From: Kaistia defluvii
GTDB taxonomy: Bacteria; Pseudomonadota; Alphaproteobacteria; Rhizobiales; Kaistiaceae
Length of the DNA stretch: 64,000 nt
Direction: 5' to 3'
Assembly (NCBI RefSeq): GCF_040548815.1
Contig: NZ_JBEPSM010000001.1
Location: forward strand, 1,364,001-1,428,000
The notes beneath the pieces were generated by a model, which worked only from the letters and a program-made list of their open reading frames with translations, did not search any database and had not been told where the DNA came from. A program made the translations under genes and the position numbers. Positions 62,546-64,000 of the stretch are shown piece after piece. Within the stretch, counting starts at the first letter, position 1; the number at the start of each line of letters is the position of its first letter.

Positions 62546-64000
62546 ATGGGCGAGTACATTCTCGGACTTGATGCCGGCAATACCGTCATCAAGGCGATCA
62601 TCTTCGACAAGACCGGCCGCGAACTGGCGCTCGCGGCGCGCGATGGCCACTCCTCCATGCCGAAGCCCGGCCATGTCGAGCGCGACCTGAACGAGCTGTG
62701 GCGCAATGCCGTGGCAGTTGTCCGCCAATGCATCGAGCAGGCCGGCATCGACGCCGGCGAGATCATCGCGGTAGGCTGCGCCGGACATGGCAACGGCCTC
62801 TATGCACTCGATCGCGACGGCGCGCCGTTGATCGGCATCCAGTCGCTCGACACCCGCGCCGTCGGCATCGTCACGGACTGGGCGAAGCAGGATGTCGGCG
62901 CACGCGCCTATGCGCACTGCCTGCAAATGCCCTGGGCGGCGCAGACCCCCACTCTGCTCGCCTGGCTGAAGCGTCATGCCCCGGATCTTTTCGCCGGGGT
63001 CGGTACGGTGTTCCTCTGCAAGGATTTCGTCGTCAACCGCCTGACCGGCGCACGCTCGACCGATACATCCGACATGTCGGGCTGCGGCCTGCTGCGGATG
63101 CCGGACCGGCGTTATGAGGCGGAGCTGATGGCCGCCTATGAGCTGGAAGACTGCATGGGGCTGCTGCCGCCCGTGCTGGAATCAGCCGAGATCGCCGGCC
63201 GGATCACGGATGACGTTGCCGCCCTCACCGGCCTCCGCGCCGGCACGCCCGTCGTCGCTGGTCTATTCGACGTGGTGGCGAGCGCGGTCGGTTCGGGCGT
63301 CACCCGCACCGGCGCCGCCTCCGTCATCGCCGGGACCTGGAGCATCAACCAGGTCATCACCGATGAGCCGATCCGCGACCCGTCCATCTTCATGGTCTCG
63401 ACCTTCGATCCCGCCCGCTATCTGGCGATCGAGGCAAGCGCCACCTCAGCCGCCAACCTCGAATGGATCGTGCGCGAATTCCTCGAGCACGGGGCGGAGG
63501 GCGACGCGTCGCCCTTCGAGCTTTGCAGCGAGTTGGTCGCCTCCATCGATCCGAACGGCGATATGCCGATCTATCACCCGTTCCTCTATGGCTCGCAGCA
63601 GAGCGGTAGCGCCCGCGCCGGGTTCTACGGCATTGCCGGATGGCACACCCGCGCTCACCTGCTGCGCGCCCTGTTCGAAGGCGTCGCCTTCGAGCACAAG
63701 CGCCATGTCGAAAGATTGCGCGGGGCCGGCGCGCGGATCGACGAGGTTGTCCTCTCCGGCGGCGGCTCGCGCAGCCAGGTCTGGCCGCAGATCTTCGCCG
63801 ATGTGCTTGGCGTCCCGGTTACCGTGGCGCGCAGCCGGGAGACCGGCGCGCTGGGTGCGGCGATCGCCGCCGCCGTCGGCGTCGGCGCCTTTGCCGGCTT
63901 TGGCGAGGGCGCTGCCGCCATGACAGCCGCCGCCCGCAACTATCTGCCCGACAACGCGATTTCGCCGGCTTACGAACGACGCTATAGCGTCTATGGTGAG
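62546..64000 (+). CDS. FGGY-family carbohydrate kinase (LyxK/EryA-like), partial
   Basis: The 485 visible codons show a sugar kinase of the FGGY family, cut by the window end. The ATP-binding start is LGLDAGNTVIKAIIFD (residue 6). The middle blocks AGTPVVAGLFDVVASAVGSGV (near 240), YHPFLYGSQQSGSARAGFYG (near 345) and HTRAHLLRALFEGVAFEHKRHV (near 370) look closest to L-xylulose kinase LyxK, and VVLSGGGSRSQVWPQIFADVLG (near 400) is the adenosine motif. It would phosphorylate the imported sugar or polyol. GGGAGGGG lies five bases before the ATG. Confidence 0.9.
   Translation, partial: MGEYILGLDAGNTVIKAIIFDKTGRELALAARDGHSSMPKPGHVERDLNELWRNAVAVVRQCIEQAGIDAGEIIAVGCAGHGNGLYALDRDGAPLIGIQSLDTRAVGIVTDWAKQDVGARAYAHCLQMPWAAQTPTLLAWLKRHAPDLFAGVGTVFLCKDFVVNRLTGARSTDTSDMSGCGLLRMPDRRYEAELMAAYELEDCMGLLPPVLESAEIAGRITDDVAALTGLRAGTPVVAGLFDVVASAVGSGVTRTGAASVIAGTWSINQVITDEPIRDPSIFMVSTFDPARYLAIEASATSAANLEWIVREFLEHGAEGDASPFELCSELVASIDPNGDMPIYHPFLYGSQQSGSARAGFYGIAGWHTRAHLLRALFEGVAFEHKRHVERLRGAGARIDEVVLSGGGSRSQVWPQIFADVLGVPVTVARSRETGALGAAIAAAVGVGAFAGFGEGAAAMTAAARNYLPDNAISPAYERRYSVYGE

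Noticed and set aside
54300..64000. Reading the cluster as an AI-2 (Lsr) uptake operon
   Set aside because: SorC regulator, FGGY kinase and DhnA aldolase do recall LsrR, LsrK and LsrF, but there is only one permease, no LsrG, and a GlpD-like dehydrogenase and aldo/keto reductase are present; a polyol or ketose pathway fits better.

Overview
The window looks like chromosome from a high-GC alphaproteobacterium of the order Hyphomicrobiales (Rhizobiales). The clues are a porin of the rhizobial two-porin (Porin_2) family, a gatC-gatA-chorismate mutase run, a PecS/PecM pair, a zinc-ribbon DinB, intergenic palindromic repeats of the kind common in rhizobia, and three ribose/xylose-type (CUT2) sugar ABC importers in 64 kb. 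The genus cannot be fixed from the sequence alone. No rRNA, tRNA, CRISPR array, integrase or intact insertion sequence was seen.

Layout. 1-5.9 kb: a split altronate dehydratase (UxaA type) faces a FadR-type GntR regulator, followed by a CUT2 importer (binding protein, double ATPase, permease); together these suggest sugar or sugar-acid catabolism. 5.9-9.0 kb: an unusual exported collagen-like repeat protein, an AT-rich non-coding stretch and a major porin. 9.0-16.6 kb: mostly housekeeping (TopAI/YjhX homologue, chorismate mutase, gatA, gatC, dinB, two DUF1801 genes, pgm). 16.7-18.9 kb: a lone AT-rich KAP-family P-loop NTPase that looks acquired. 19.1-24.4 kb: small exported proteins, a SulP transporter, PPK2 and two conserved unknowns. 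24.8-27.5 kb: a lower-GC pair, an OLD-type ATPase-TOPRIM nuclease and a small unknown protein, a candidate defence locus. 27.8-33.4 kb: ada-ogt DNA alkylation repair, the divergent pecS/pecM pair with twin operators, DUF488 and a metal P-type ATPase. 33.5-36.6 kb: metE under a cobalamin riboswitch, then an ArsC-like protein. 36.8-41.6 kb: a NodT/MacA/MacB tripartite efflux operon. 41.7-47.0 kb: an FAD oxidoreductase, an ABC-F protein, and an MFS exporter controlled by the adjacent soxR.

47.2-53.9 kb: a second CUT2 operon on the minus strand (TIM-barrel sugar epimerase/isomerase, ATPase, two permeases, binding protein last) with a divergent AraC regulator. 54.1-64 kb: a third CUT2 importer followed without a break by a SorC regulator, aldo/keto reductase, GlpD-like FAD dehydrogenase, DhnA-type class I aldolase and an FGGY kinase cut by the window end. 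Its logic reads as import, phosphorylation, oxidation of a polyol phosphate, then aldol cleavage. I know of no characterised pathway with exactly this set, so it is the best candidate here for an undescribed catabolic system.
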